Numbered from the stretch's first letter, positions 24,693 to 33,289 are shown. The stretch is DNA of 58,204 nucleotides from Fibrobacter succinogenes (GCA_902800815.1 CADCGB010000015.1:1-58204); one strand, 5' to 3'. The notes: generated by a model from the letters alone, not told the origin. Made by a program: numbers and translations.

Positions 24693-26360
24693 ATGCCAGC
24701 TTTTGATCCGAATGCGAAAAAGATGTTGATTTCGGGAAACGAGGCCATCTCGCTTTCCATGCGCCACTGCAACGTGCAGTTTGCCGCAGGCTACCCGGGA
24801 ACCCCCTCCACCGAAATCCTCGAGGACTATTCTGAACTCGGCGGGTATGCCCAGTGGGCCCCGAACGAGAAGGTCGCCGCCGAAGTGGCCCTGGGTGCAG
24901 CCTTTGGCCATGCCCGCAGCGTGGTCACCATGAAGATGGTCGGCCTCAACGTGGCTAGCGACGTGCTCTACACCGCGACCTACACGGGCGTGGACGGCGC
25001 CATGGTGTGGATCGTGGCCGACGACCCGGGTCAGGGCAGCTCCCAGAACGAACAGGACACCCGCAACCATGCGAAGGCATCCGTCTGCCCGATGTTCGAG
25101 CCCTCCAACTCCCAGGAAGCCTACGACTTCTTCCGCATTGCGGTGCAGACCAGCGAAAAGTTCAAGATTCCCGTCATCCTGCGCATGACGACCCGCGTGG
25201 ACCACTCCAAGTCCATCGTGGTCCCCAAGGAAGAACTCCCGGCCATGGTGCCGAACTTCGAGCGCAATATCGCCCAGCACGTGATGGTGCCCGGCTTCAG
25301 CAAGCCGGCTGGCCGCAAGCTCCGCGCCAAGATGGACGAGATGGAAGCCTGGAACGTGGCCGAAGGCCCGAACAAGGTGGAAATGCGCAGCGCCGACATG
25401 GGTATTATCGTGAGCGGCATCAGCTATCACCATGTGCGTGAAGCCGCCCCGGAAGCGAGCATCCTCAAGCTCGGCATGACCTACCCGCTGCCGATGCAGC
25501 TCATCAAGGATTTCGCCAAGAAGTTCGAGGGCAAGCGCCTCATGGTCATCGAAGAGAACGACCCGTGGCTCGCCGAGAACATCAAGGCCGCCGGCATCCA
25601 GTGCGAAAGCAAGTACGACCCGATTTTCCGCTTTGGCGAACTCGACGTGAACCGCGTGCGCCGCATTATCGCTGGCGACAGGAATCCGGATCCGGTTCCG
25701 GTCAAGGGCAAGCCGCCTATGCTCTGCCCGGGCTGCCCGCACCGCAGCTCTTTCGCGGTTCTCAAGGAACTCGACTGCATCGTCTCTGGCGACATCGGCT
25801 GCTACACGCTGGCCGCTCTCCCGCCCATCAGCGCGATGGACTACATGATTGACATGGGTGCCGCTATTGGCATGGGCATTGGCCTCCGCAACGTGCTCCC
25901 GCGCGAACAGGCCAAGAAGGTCGTCTCCGTGATCGGCGACTCCACCTTCGTGCACAGCGGCATCACGGGCCTCGTGGAAGCGGGCTACAACCGCCCCGAC
26001 ACCGGCCATGTGGTTGTCATTCTCGACAACAGCATCACCGCCATGACGGGTCAGCAGGAACACCCGGGTACGGGCCGTCACCTCGACCACAGCCCGGCCT
26101 ACAAGTTGGACTACGGCGCCATCGCGAAGACTGCCGGTTTCGACAACGTCTACGAAGTGAACCAGGTCAAGGAACCCGAGAAGTTCAAGCGCCTCGTGAA
26201 GGAAGCGCTCGAGAAGGACGAGCTCACGCTCATCGTGGCGAAGAGCCCCTGCATCCTCGCCCTCAAGAGCATCCTCGCCTGGGACAAGGCCAACAGGGAA
26301 AAGGCGGAAAAGGCTCTCGCCGAGTCCGAAGCCGCCGCAAAGAAGAACGGCAACTTTTAA
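24693..26360 (+). CDS. iorA: Indolepyruvate ferredoxin oxidoreductase, alpha subunit, lacking the ferredoxin domain
   Basis: IorA converts aryl pyruvates and CoA to aryl acetyl-CoA and CO2, or the reverse in fermenters, passing electrons to ferredoxin. The 555 residues show the family order: a pyrimidine-binding domain (GNEAISLSMRHC, AAGYPGTPSTEI, then PNEKVAAEVALGAAF), a middle domain, and a thiamine-pyrophosphate domain with LCPGCPHRSSF near 344, SGDIGCYTL near 364 and GDSTFVHSGI near 417. The usual C-terminal pair of [4Fe-4S] sites (about 60-80 residues with CxxCxxC) is missing, and the tail is Ala/Glu/Lys-rich. AAGGA precedes the ATG. iorB follows after 15 bases. Confidence 0.9.
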   Translation: MPAFDPNAKKMLISGNEAISLSMRHCNVQFAAGYPGTPSTEILEDYSELGGYAQWAPNEKVAAEVALGAAFGHARSVVTMKMVGLNVASDVLYTATYTGVDGAMVWIVADDPGQGSSQNEQDTRNHAKASVCPMFEPSNSQEAYDFFRIAVQTSEKFKIPVILRMTTRVDHSKSIVVPKEELPAMVPNFERNIAQHVMVPGFSKPAGRKLRAKMDEMEAWNVAEGPNKVEMRSADMGIIVSGISYHHVREAAPEASILKLGMTYPLPMQLIKDFAKKFEGKRLMVIEENDPWLAENIKAAGIQCESKYDPIFRFGELDVNRVRRIIAGDRNPDPVPVKGKPPMLCPGCPHRSSFAVLKELDCIVSGDIGCYTLAALPPISAMDYMIDMGAAIGMGIGLRNVLPREQAKKVVSVIGDSTFVHSGITGLVEAGYNRPDTGHVVVILDNSITAMTGQQEHPGTGRHLDHSPAYKLDYGAIAKTAGFDNVYEVNQVKEPEKFKRLVKEALEKDELTLIVAKSPCILALKSILAWDKANREKAEKALAESEAAAKKNGNF

Positions 26361-26375
26361 CGGAGATTAATTTGT

Positions 26376-26849
26376 ATGAGCGTAGTTAACGTGAAATTTG
26401 CCGGCCTCGGTGGCACAGGCGTTATCAAGGCGAGCGACGTGATGGCGGAACTCGTGTTCGAACAGGGTTACGACGTGAAGAAGGCCGAAGTGCACGGCAT
26501 GAGCCAGCGCGGCGGTTCCATTGCATCTGACGTCCGCTTTGCGAAGGGCGAAGAAGTCCAGTCCCCGATGATCCCGACGGGCGAGGCCGACTACCTGGTG
26601 GTATTCGACGAGACGCAGGTCGTGGTGAACGAGGCTTTCCTCAAGCAGGGTGGCGTGCTCCTCACTCCGGCGGACATCGATGTCTCGAAGCTCGAGAACG
26701 TGAAGGCCCTGAACGTCGCGATGCTCGGCAAGCTCAGCAAGCATTTCGACTTCACGGTGGACCAGTGGATGGTCGCTTTGAACAAGCTCTTCGCCGAAAA
26801 GTTCCACGAAGGGAACAAGAAGGCGTTCATGCTTGGCCGCGAAGGGTAA
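26376..26849 (+). CDS. iorB: Indolepyruvate ferredoxin oxidoreductase, beta subunit
   Basis: This 157-residue gamma-type oxidoreductase domain begins NVKFAGLGGTGVIKASDVMA and contains EVHGMSQRGGSIASDVRF near residue 38, both diagnostic for the catalytic-gamma family of 2-oxoacid oxidoreductases. It is shorter than the common 190-200 residues. It pairs with IorA just upstream, with GGAG before the ATG. A repeat element and a strong terminator follow, ending the operon. Confidence 0.9.
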   Translation: MSVVNVKFAGLGGTGVIKASDVMAELVFEQGYDVKKAEVHGMSQRGGSIASDVRFAKGEEVQSPMIPTGEADYLVVFDETQVVVNEAFLKQGGVLLTPADIDVSKLENVKALNVAMLGKLSKHFDFTVDQWMVALNKLFAEKFHEGNKKAFMLGREG

Positions 26850-26852
26850 TGG

Positions 26853-26880
26853 TGTCATCCTGAGCGAAGTCGAAGGATCT
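26853..26880. repeat. Dispersed TGTCATCC...GGATCT repeat, copy 1
   Basis: TGTCATCCTGAGCG and CGAAGGATCT frame a short imperfect stem. Related units sit at 34831, 36371 and 56208. All lie between genes, near stops or in divergent spacers. Confidence 0.65.
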
Positions 26881-26902
26881 CAAGACATTTTACACATTGT
26901 CG

Positions 26903-26930
26903 CCCCGGACTCGTTCCGGGGTTGTTTTTT
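26903..26930 (+). terminator. Rho-independent terminator of iorAB
   Basis: CCCCGGA and TCCGGGG pair around a CTCGT loop and are followed by TTGTTTTTT. It lies 54 bases after the iorB stop. Confidence 0.9.
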
Positions 26931-26976
26931 GGAATTAGCCCGTTTTTGACCCCTAAATATTTGTAATTTGTAATCA

Positions 26977-26992
26977 TGGCACGGTTTTTGCA
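26977..26992 (+). promoter_or_regulatory. Consensus sigma-54 (-24/-12) promoter of the lptC-lptA-lptB-rpoN operon
   Basis: TGGCACG-GTTT-TTGCA is a full match to the sigma-54 consensus with GG and GC ten bases apart. The operon it would drive encodes sigma-54 itself. The predicted start site near 27003 argues that lptC begins at 27042 rather than at the ATG overlapping this promoter. Confidence 0.7.
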
Positions 26993-27041
26993 GTATATAC
27001 TGCGCGCGCTTGAAAGTGCGCTGAACCGCGGTTCTCGGTGT

Positions 27042-27983
27042 ATGCCCGGACCGCATTATGCCGTTGTGCCCGTGGCGCTGTGCGTGGCCCTGTTCATGGG
27101 CTGCGAGGAGATCGAGGAAGAGAAGCCCTGGATCCATGTGGAGCGCCCGCAGATGCTGTTTACCGATACCACGCTCCTGGACTGCTACGACAAGGACGTG
27201 CTTTCGTGGAAGCTGAAGACCGCGTATCTGGAACGCTGGTCCGACAAGGAGGTGGTGTTCATGCGCCCGGTGCTCGTGGACATCTATGACTCGGTGGGCG
27301 AGCGCGTGGCATTTTTGCGTGCGGACTCGGGCCGTATGGACATGAAGTTTACCTACGTGTATGCCTACGGGCACGTGTACGCGTTGACCCCGAAGGGGGC
27401 GTCGGTACGTGCGGACTCGCTCATGTGGAACAAGCGCGACGACAAGGTGCATACCGACAGCTACGTGCGCGTTGTTTCTGAAGATGGCGACGTGCTGCAG
27501 GGCAAGGGATTCGAGAGCGACGCGCGTATGGACAACTGGCGCATTCTCTCGAACGTGACGGGTATTTTCCAGGATGCGGCGAAGCGCATGAAGGAAGAGG
27601 ACAAGAAGCAGGCGGAAGAACTCGAGAAGAAGCCCGATTCCACGGCGGCGCCTGCCGTTGCGCACCCGGCTCCGGTAGCTACACCTGCGCCTGCGAAGAA
27701 TCCGCCTAGTGCTGCGCCTGCAAAGCCCGCGCCTGCTGCAAATGCCGCTCCGGCTGCTGTTCCGCCGGCAAGGACTGCGCCTAATGCTTCGCCGGCAAAA
27801 AATGCGACGCCCGATGACCCTGCTGCAACCCCTGCAATTCCTGCGCGGAAGGGGACTGGTTTCAAGTCGATTGTCCGCCGGGGTATCAACGGCAGGTTGA
27901 TGGAAGATGCCGCACCTCAAGAGAAAGAACCTGCCGACGATCCGAATAGGGGCTCGCGCCCGCGGGCAGAGAGGCGCGAATGA
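27042..27983 (+). CDS. lptC: LptC-like lipopolysaccharide export lipoprotein
   Basis: I start at the ATG at 27042; the in-frame ATG at 26976 overlaps the sigma-54 promoter. This gives about 313 residues, with a signal segment ending LCVALFMGC that looks like a lipobox, although LptC is usually held by a membrane helix. Residues about 25-165 resemble LptC (WKLKTAYLERWSDKEVVFMR, then VRADSLMWNKRDDKVHTDS). The last 130 residues are a low-complexity Ala/Pro tail followed by a basic end, absent from typical LptC. Its role would be to pass LPS from the LptB2FG complex to LptA. Its stop overlaps the lptA start. Confidence 0.75.
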   Translation: MPGPHYAVVPVALCVALFMGCEEIEEEKPWIHVERPQMLFTDTTLLDCYDKDVLSWKLKTAYLERWSDKEVVFMRPVLVDIYDSVGERVAFLRADSGRMDMKFTYVYAYGHVYALTPKGASVRADSLMWNKRDDKVHTDSYVRVVSEDGDVLQGKGFESDARMDNWRILSNVTGIFQDAAKRMKEEDKKQAEELEKKPDSTAAPAVAHPAPVATPAPAKNPPSAAPAKPAPAANAAPAAVPPARTAPNASPAKNATPDDPAATPAIPARKGTGFKSIVRRGINGRLMEDAAPQEKEPADDPNRGSRPRAERRE

Positions 27984-29305
27984 TGCTCGGGTCTAGGCAA
28001 CATCTTTTCGCCATCCTGCTCGTGCTCGCATTCATGCTCCCGGCAGAATCTTTCGCGCAGAGCTCCCCGCTTATCATGAAGCACGCGGACAGCCTTGCTG
28101 TCGCCCGCAAGCGGGGCACCCTGCTGTTGCAGGGCCGCGTGTTCTTTGTGCACGATAGCGTGCAGTTCCGTACCCAGCGCGCCACCTGGAACAAGGATGC
28201 GGAACTCGTGAACTGCGATGGCGGTTTCTTGTTCACGCACCCCTCGGGCTACATTCAGGCGAAGAGCGGCATGTACCGCAAAAAGCAGAGCATCGCCACC
28301 GCGATGGGCGATGTGGTTGCGGGTGACTCCGCAAGCTCGTACAAGTTTACGGGCGACTACCTGGAATACGACCGCGAGAACGAAATCTTGACGATGCCGC
28401 AGAGGCCCAAGCTCTACCAGTACGAAAAGCGCAAGGATGGCGGTGTAGACACGCTCACCATCGAGGCGAACAAGATTATCTACAACAAGAAGGCGTCCTT
28501 CGCCGAGGCGTACAAGAACGTGAAGGTTACGCAGAACGACATGGTGGTCACCTGCGATACGGGCTACTTTGACCGCGCGAACAGCTGGCTCTCGCTGAAG
28601 GGCCACCCCACGTTCGACATGAAGAACTACCACCTCACGGGCGATTCCATCTACCTCACGATCGACGAGAACAAGAAGACGCTCACCTCGGCGCTCGTGA
28701 TAAGGAACGCGCACGGTATTTCGAAGGAAGAACCGAAGAAGAATGCTCCCGGCAACGTGACGGAAGCCTTTGGCGATACGCTGTTCTGCGAGTTCAAGGA
28801 CAGCAAGATCGAGCGCCTGTACGTGAACCTGAACGCGAAGGGGTTCTTCTACGAGACGGACCTGCCCGACTACAGGAACCTGATGGACGGGAACCGCCTC
28901 GACATGTATTTCAAGAAAGGGAAGATGGACCACGCCGTTGTTTCGGGCAAGGCGCAGAGCACGTATTTTTACGTGAAGAAGGACCGCACGGTCTCGGGCA
29001 AGAACGAGGCTGCGGGCGATACCATCAACATCGTGTTTGACCCGCTCAAGAATGCGGTAAAGACGCTCAGGCTGCTTGGCCGCAGTACCATCGCGAGCGG
29101 GCGCTACGTGGACCTGGAAAAGGAACAGCGCCAGAAGGCGGAAAAGGAAAAGGCCGATACCACATTGACAAAACTGCAGGGTGTTAACGATAAGGTAGTG
29201 CCCCACAGGCCCAATTTGCTCAATGTCCAGAAGAAAGCCATAAAGCGTGCGAAGGAAGTCCAGAAGACGCAAGAAGCCCAGAAGAAAAAGGAGGAATCTC
29301 CATGA
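27980..29305 (+). CDS. lptA: OstA-like LPS transport protein, LptA type
   Basis: The 441-residue protein has a signal peptide (FAILLVLAFMLPAESFAQ) and repeated beta-strand units of the OstA/LptA fold. Examples are LLLQGRVFFVHDSVQFRT, YRKKQSIATAMGDVVAGDS, GDYLEYDRENEILT and IEANKIIYNKKASF. It is far longer than the 185-residue proteobacterial LptA and resembles the long OstA-like proteins of other phyla. It would form the periplasmic bridge for LPS. A Lys/Glu-rich tail ends the protein. It overlaps lptC by four bases and lptB by four (ATGA), indicating translational coupling. Confidence 0.82.
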   Translation: MMLGSRQHLFAILLVLAFMLPAESFAQSSPLIMKHADSLAVARKRGTLLLQGRVFFVHDSVQFRTQRATWNKDAELVNCDGGFLFTHPSGYIQAKSGMYRKKQSIATAMGDVVAGDSASSYKFTGDYLEYDRENEILTMPQRPKLYQYEKRKDGGVDTLTIEANKIIYNKKASFAEAYKNVKVTQNDMVVTCDTGYFDRANSWLSLKGHPTFDMKNYHLTGDSIYLTIDENKKTLTSALVIRNAHGISKEEPKKNAPGNVTEAFGDTLFCEFKDSKIERLYVNLNAKGFFYETDLPDYRNLMDGNRLDMYFKKGKMDHAVVSGKAQSTYFYVKKDRTVSGKNEAAGDTINIVFDPLKNAVKTLRLLGRSTIASGRYVDLEKEQRQKAEKEKADTTLTKLQGVNDKVVPHRPNLLNVQKKAIKRAKEVQKTQEAQKKKEESP

Positions 29306-30039
29306 AGAGCCTAGTAAGTACAATCCGTACCGATAAGTTGCGCAAGGTATACGGCGGTCGCCAGGTGGTGAGCGACGTCTCCATCAGCGTGTCGCAGGGC
29401 GAAATCGTCGGGCTCCTCGGGCCGAACGGTGCCGGCAAGACAACATCCTTCTATATGATCGTGGGCATGGTGCGCCCCGATGCGGGCCACATATTCCTCG
29501 ACGATATCGAGATGACGGACAAGCCCATGTACAAGCGCGCCCGCCTCGGGGTGGGCTACCTCCCGCAGGAGGCCTCCATTTTCCGCAAGCTTTCTGTTGA
29601 AGACAACATAATGGCGATTCTCGAGACGCAGGGCCTAAAGCGCCGCGAGCGCAAGATGCGCCTGGAACAACTGCTCGAGGAATTCAAGATTACGCATATC
29701 CGCAAGACAAAGTCCATGAGCTGCTCGGGTGGTGAACGTCGCCGCCTGGAGATTGCGCGTGCACTTGCGAGCGACCCCTCCTTCTTGCTGCTCGACGAGC
29801 CTTTCGCGGGTATCGACCCGATTGCCGTTGCCGACATCCAGTCCATTATTTCGGGGCTCAAGGACCGCGGCATGGGAATCCTGATTACCGACCATAACGT
29901 GCGCGAGACACTTTCCATTACTGACCGTGCCTATATCATGTACAAGAGCCAGGTGCTGACCGAGGGTTCGTCCGAATACCTGGCGAACGACCCGGAAGCG
30001 CGCCGTATATACCTGGGCGACAGTTTCCGCCTGGACTAG
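29302..30039 (+). CDS. lptB: LPS export ABC transporter ATP-binding protein
   Basis: This 245-residue ABC ATPase has Walker A GPNGAGKTTSF near residue 40, the Q-loop LPQEASIFRKLSVEDN near 90, the signature CSGGERRRLEIARAL near 144 (Cys for the usual Leu), Walker B FLLLDEPFAGIDP near 163 and the switch His in LITDHNVRETL near 196. The sequence is that of LptB, which powers LPS extraction with LptF and LptG (not in the window). It overlaps lptA by four bases and precedes rpoN by eight, the same gene order as in proteobacteria. Confidence 0.93.
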   Translation: MKSLVSTIRTDKLRKVYGGRQVVSDVSISVSQGEIVGLLGPNGAGKTTSFYMIVGMVRPDAGHIFLDDIEMTDKPMYKRARLGVGYLPQEASIFRKLSVEDNIMAILETQGLKRRERKMRLEQLLEEFKITHIRKTKSMSCSGGERRRLEIARALASDPSFLLLDEPFAGIDPIAVADIQSIISGLKDRGMGILITDHNVRETLSITDRAYIMYKSQVLTEGSSEYLANDPEARRIYLGDSFRLD

Positions 30040-30047
30040 GAGCTTTG

Positions 30048-31733
30048 ATGAACTTAGGCATGCAAATAGGACAGTCCCAGCGACTCGAGCAGAACATCTC
30101 TCCGCAGATGTTGCAGGCTGCTGCTATTCTGCAGAAGACTTCGCAGGAACTGGATATCGCCATCAACGAGGAACTTTCGGCAAACCCGCTCCTCGAAATG
30201 GACGATGAGGTGCCCGAGGATACGGGTGCCGAAGAGAGTGCAAACGATTCGGGCGACGACGGTGAAATTCGCGAGATGGATTTCGAGAGCGGGAATCTTG
30301 AGGATACCGCCGACCACGATTACGACATTTCGGACAACGTTATCGATACCGACATGGAACGCAGGCTTTCCGACGGCTCGTACGATGACGACGCCCCGTT
30401 CAAGGACCTGAACGCGCCTTCCAAAGATGCCTCGGACGAGTGGGACCGCCCGCAGAAAGACCGCGACAAGAGCCTGCAGGATAATCTGCGCGATCAGTTG
30501 CGCGACTGGAACGGCACACCTCAGCTGATCGAACAGCTCGAGGATGATGGGTGCACGGAGGAACATTTCCGCACGCTGGTGCAGTACCTTATCGATAGCC
30601 TCGACGAGGACGGCTTTTTGCAGGGCGCACCTGACGAAGTGATGATGAAGATGGCCGCCGATAGGGGCGAGGACAAGTTTATCGTCGAGATGGAGCGCGT
30701 TATCCGCGACGAGATTCCGCTGGAGAAGGCGAGTGTGCCTGTTGCGGAGGCTTTCCACGTGCTGCAGGGGTTCACGCCCCGCGGTATCGGTGCCCGCGGA
30801 ATCCAGGAATGCTTCATTATCCAGGCGCAGTACATCGAGGACTTCCCGGAACTCACGCTCCGTATACTGAAGGAACATTTTGACGACCTGATGGACCTGC
30901 GCTACCCGAAGATTGCGAAGGCGCTCTCCGTGCCGGTCGATGAGGTGCAGAAGGCTGTTAGGCATATTTCTAAGCTTACTCCGCACCCGGGTAGGCTCAT
31001 CTCCAACGCGCCCACGCAGATAAAGCAGGTGGACCTGCGCGTGGAACGCAAGGGCGGCAGGTTCGAGGTGGAATGCACGCAGGATTCCTGGAAGAAGGTC
31101 AAGCGCCTTCACGTGAACAAGCTGTATGCCGACATGCTTACCGATGGTTCCAAGCTCGACAAGGCGACGCGTGAGTACATATTGAACAACAAGCGCAAGG
31201 CAGAAGAGTTCATCAGTGCGGCGAACAACAGGTTCTCTACCATGGAACTCGTGATGAAGGCCATCGTGAAGCGGCAGCCTGCATTCTTCAAGAACGGCCC
31301 CGCATTCTTGAAGCCGATGGTGCTGCAGGATATCGCGAGCGAGGTGAACCGCGACCTTTCGACGATTAGCCGCGTGACTAACGGCAAGTACGTGGAGACC
31401 CCTTTCGGGATTTTCGAACTCAAGGACTTCTTTACCTCGGGCGTGCGCCAGCAGGGCAAGCGCGCGGTCGTGCAGCCTGCCGCCGAGGATGCTCCGCTGG
31501 GCCCGGTCGTGAACGCCGGGGAAGAGGGTGACGAGGATGTCGTCGGCTCGGCCCGGATCCTCGAGGCCATCAAGGACCTGGTGGACGGCGAGGACAAGAA
31601 AAAGCCCCTGTCGGACCAGGCCATCGCCGACGCCCTGGCTGCCCAGGGCATCCAGGTGGCGCGCCGCACGGTGGCAAAATACCGCGAGGAACGCCTCAAA
31701 ATACTGCCCGCCCGCCAGCGAAAACTGCTCTAA
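30048..31733 (+). CDS. rpoN: RNA polymerase sigma-54 factor
   Basis: I use the ATG at 30048, with AGGAG just upstream; a TTG at 30045 also lies in frame. The 561 residues follow RpoN: a Gln/Leu-rich activator region (GQSQRLEQNISPQMLQAA), a long acidic region (about 50-140), the core-binding region, a helix-turn-helix (LQDIASEVNRDLSTISRVT near 424) and the RpoN box ARRTVAKYR near 538. An acidic insert (EDAPLGPVVNAGEEGDEDV) sits before the last domain. Sigma-54 reads -24/-12 promoters with help from AAA+ activators. Two consensus sites lie in this window, one ahead of its own operon. Confidence 0.95.
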   Translation: MNLGMQIGQSQRLEQNISPQMLQAAAILQKTSQELDIAINEELSANPLLEMDDEVPEDTGAEESANDSGDDGEIREMDFESGNLEDTADHDYDISDNVIDTDMERRLSDGSYDDDAPFKDLNAPSKDASDEWDRPQKDRDKSLQDNLRDQLRDWNGTPQLIEQLEDDGCTEEHFRTLVQYLIDSLDEDGFLQGAPDEVMMKMAADRGEDKFIVEMERVIRDEIPLEKASVPVAEAFHVLQGFTPRGIGARGIQECFIIQAQYIEDFPELTLRILKEHFDDLMDLRYPKIAKALSVPVDEVQKAVRHISKLTPHPGRLISNAPTQIKQVDLRVERKGGRFEVECTQDSWKKVKRLHVNKLYADMLTDGSKLDKATREYILNNKRKAEEFISAANNRFSTMELVMKAIVKRQPAFFKNGPAFLKPMVLQDIASEVNRDLSTISRVTNGKYVETPFGIFELKDFFTSGVRQQGKRAVVQPAAEDAPLGPVVNAGEEGDEDVVGSARILEAIKDLVDGEDKKKPLSDQAIADALAAQGIQVARRTVAKYREERLKILPARQRKLL

Positions 31734-31844
31734 AGTGTCGATTTCGGATAAATTTCGCCATTTTGGGGCCTAAATATTCCAATTCGGATTAATTATTCGT
31801 AAAAAAACTTTCATTTACTTGGTTTTTTCGGAAAAAAAGATGTA

Positions 31845-31850
31845 TATACT
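31845..31850 (+). promoter_or_regulatory. Possible -10 of hpf
   Basis: TATACT lies in an A/T-rich stretch in the 177-base gap between rpoN and hpf, 61 bases before the hpf start. A TTGGTT upstream is 20 bases away, too far for a strong promoter. Read-through from rpoN is equally possible. Confidence 0.35.
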
Positions 31851-31910
31851 CTAGATGCGAGGCGAACGGCCTTGCAACAAAATGCCATCTTTACTTACGG
31901 AGGTATCAAT

Positions 31911-32228
31911 ATGGATATTCAGTTTTCTGCTCGCCACTTCAACGCATCTGCCGGTCTCCAGGACCGTATTCAGGAAGAAATGGACAAGTTGGCCAAGTTC
32001 TACCCTAACATCACGAATGCTTCCGTAATCCTTGACCACGAAGTCGAACACCAGCGCCACTGCGAAATCACCGTGAACATTACCGGTTCCGTGGTCGTGG
32101 GCTCTGCCGACGAAGACAACATGGGCAAGGCGGTAGACGTGGCGCTCGAACGCGTTAAGGTTCAGCTGAAGAAGGCGAACGACAAGCAGAACGACCACCG
32201 CGCACAACCCGTTTCCAACCTGACGTAA
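31911..32228 (+). CDS. hpf: Ribosome hibernation promoting factor, short form
   Basis: The ATG at 31911 has GGAGG eight bases upstream and is preferred over an earlier in-frame ATG. The 105 residues match short HPF/YfiA proteins: MDIQFSARHFNAS, LAKFYPNITNASVILD and a late VDVALERVKVQLKK helix. It binds the 30S subunit and silences ribosomes in stationary phase. Its place after rpoN matches the proteobacterial rpoN-hpf-ptsN order, but here hprK follows in place of ptsN. Confidence 0.92.
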   Translation: MDIQFSARHFNASAGLQDRIQEEMDKLAKFYPNITNASVILDHEVEHQRHCEITVNITGSVVVGSADEDNMGKAVDVALERVKVQLKKANDKQNDHRAQPVSNLT

Positions 32229-32231
32229 GCC

Positions 32232-33263
32232 GTGTCTGAATCCAGGTTGAAAGACATCAAGATCCTGCACCGGGAAAAACTCTCGGTGCGGGACTTTTTT
32301 GCACATTTCGGAAAGGACCTGCAACTCGCGCTCCATTCCCCGGAAGGCGACCTCGACACGAACATCGCCGAGAGTGGCATTCACCGCCCGGGGCTTGCGA
32401 TGGCGGGCTACACGAAGGTCTACAGTTCCAAGCAGATCCAGGTGGTGGGCCATACGGAATGGAACTACCTCGAAAGCCTCGGGCCCGAGGGCCGCAAGAA
32501 GGTGTTCGATAACTTATCCGTGTTCCGTGCCCCGATGTGGGTGGTAACGCATGCACAAATGCCGCATGCCGAACTCAAGGAGATGTGCTCCAAGCTGCAT
32601 ATCCCGCTGTTCTCGACCACGCTGCATACCTACGAGTTCAACAAGGTTGCCCAGAGGATTCTCGAGGAATTCTTTGCGCCACACTCCATTATCCACGGGA
32701 GCCTCGTGGACGTGTACGGCATCGGCATGCTCTTTATTGGCGATAGCAACGTGGGTAAGTCGGAATGCGTACTCGAACTTGTGGAAAGCGGGCACCGCAT
32801 GGTTGCAGACGACGTTGTACACATCAGTCACGTGGGCAATGCCATTATCGGCCGCCCCGACCCGCTGATCCGCCACCACATGGAAATCCGCGGCGTGGGC
32901 ATTCTCGACATCCGCTCCATGTTCGGCATCCACGCCATCCGCAAGGTGAAGAAAATCGAGGTGATCGTTGAACTCCAGCCGTGGCAGCGCGACGTGCGCT
33001 ACGAGCGTACGGGCCTCAACGAGCAGGAGGAGGTCGTGATGGGGGTCCATATCCCGAAGATTGTGCTCCCCGTGGCGCCGGGCAAGAACCTCACCGTGAT
33101 TTCCGAGGTTATCGCGATGAATTCGCTTATGAAGATGAACGGCCAGGACGTGGCCCGCGACTTCAACGAGGACCTGATGAAGAAAATCAAGGCGAAAGCG
33201 AAGGGCGAGTACACCGATGGCCTGCAAGAAATGGACATCGAGCACTGGTCGCTCTACGAATAA
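32232..33263 (+). CDS. hprK: HPr kinase/phosphorylase
   Basis: The start is GTG at 32232, three bases after the hpf stop. The 343-residue protein has an N-terminal regulatory domain, a P-loop LFIGDSNVGKSECVLEL near residues 168-184 and the HprK signature HMEIRGVGILDIRSMFG near 216. The enzyme adds or removes phosphate on Ser46 of HPr. No HPr gene is in the window. In Gram-negative bacteria HprK often sits with PTS-Ntr-like genes and links carbon status to regulation rather than sugar uptake. Its position between hpf and an envelope gene supports that reading. Confidence 0.92.
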   Translation: MSESRLKDIKILHREKLSVRDFFAHFGKDLQLALHSPEGDLDTNIAESGIHRPGLAMAGYTKVYSSKQIQVVGHTEWNYLESLGPEGRKKVFDNLSVFRAPMWVVTHAQMPHAELKEMCSKLHIPLFSTTLHTYEFNKVAQRILEEFFAPHSIIHGSLVDVYGIGMLFIGDSNVGKSECVLELVESGHRMVADDVVHISHVGNAIIGRPDPLIRHHMEIRGVGILDIRSMFGIHAIRKVKKIEVIVELQPWQRDVRYERTGLNEQEEVVMGVHIPKIVLPVAPGKNLTVISEVIAMNSLMKMNGQDVARDFNEDLMKKIKAKAKGEYTDGLQEMDIEHWSLYE

Positions 33264-33289
33264 CCTTATAAATGCTATCTTTCCCGCCG

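Noticed and set aside
24660..26090. A 476-codon open frame on the minus strand
   Set aside because: It is the antisense shadow of iorA; its His/Asp/Val/Arg-rich translation is an artefact of C-ending codons in the real gene. The same holds for the long minus frames opposite lptA, rpoN and metY and the plus frame opposite the RavA-like gene.
31861..31875. A sigma-54-like AGGCG...TTGCA before hpf
   Set aside because: GG and GC are 11 bases apart rather than 10 and the -24 half departs from TGGCAC, so it is not a credible site.
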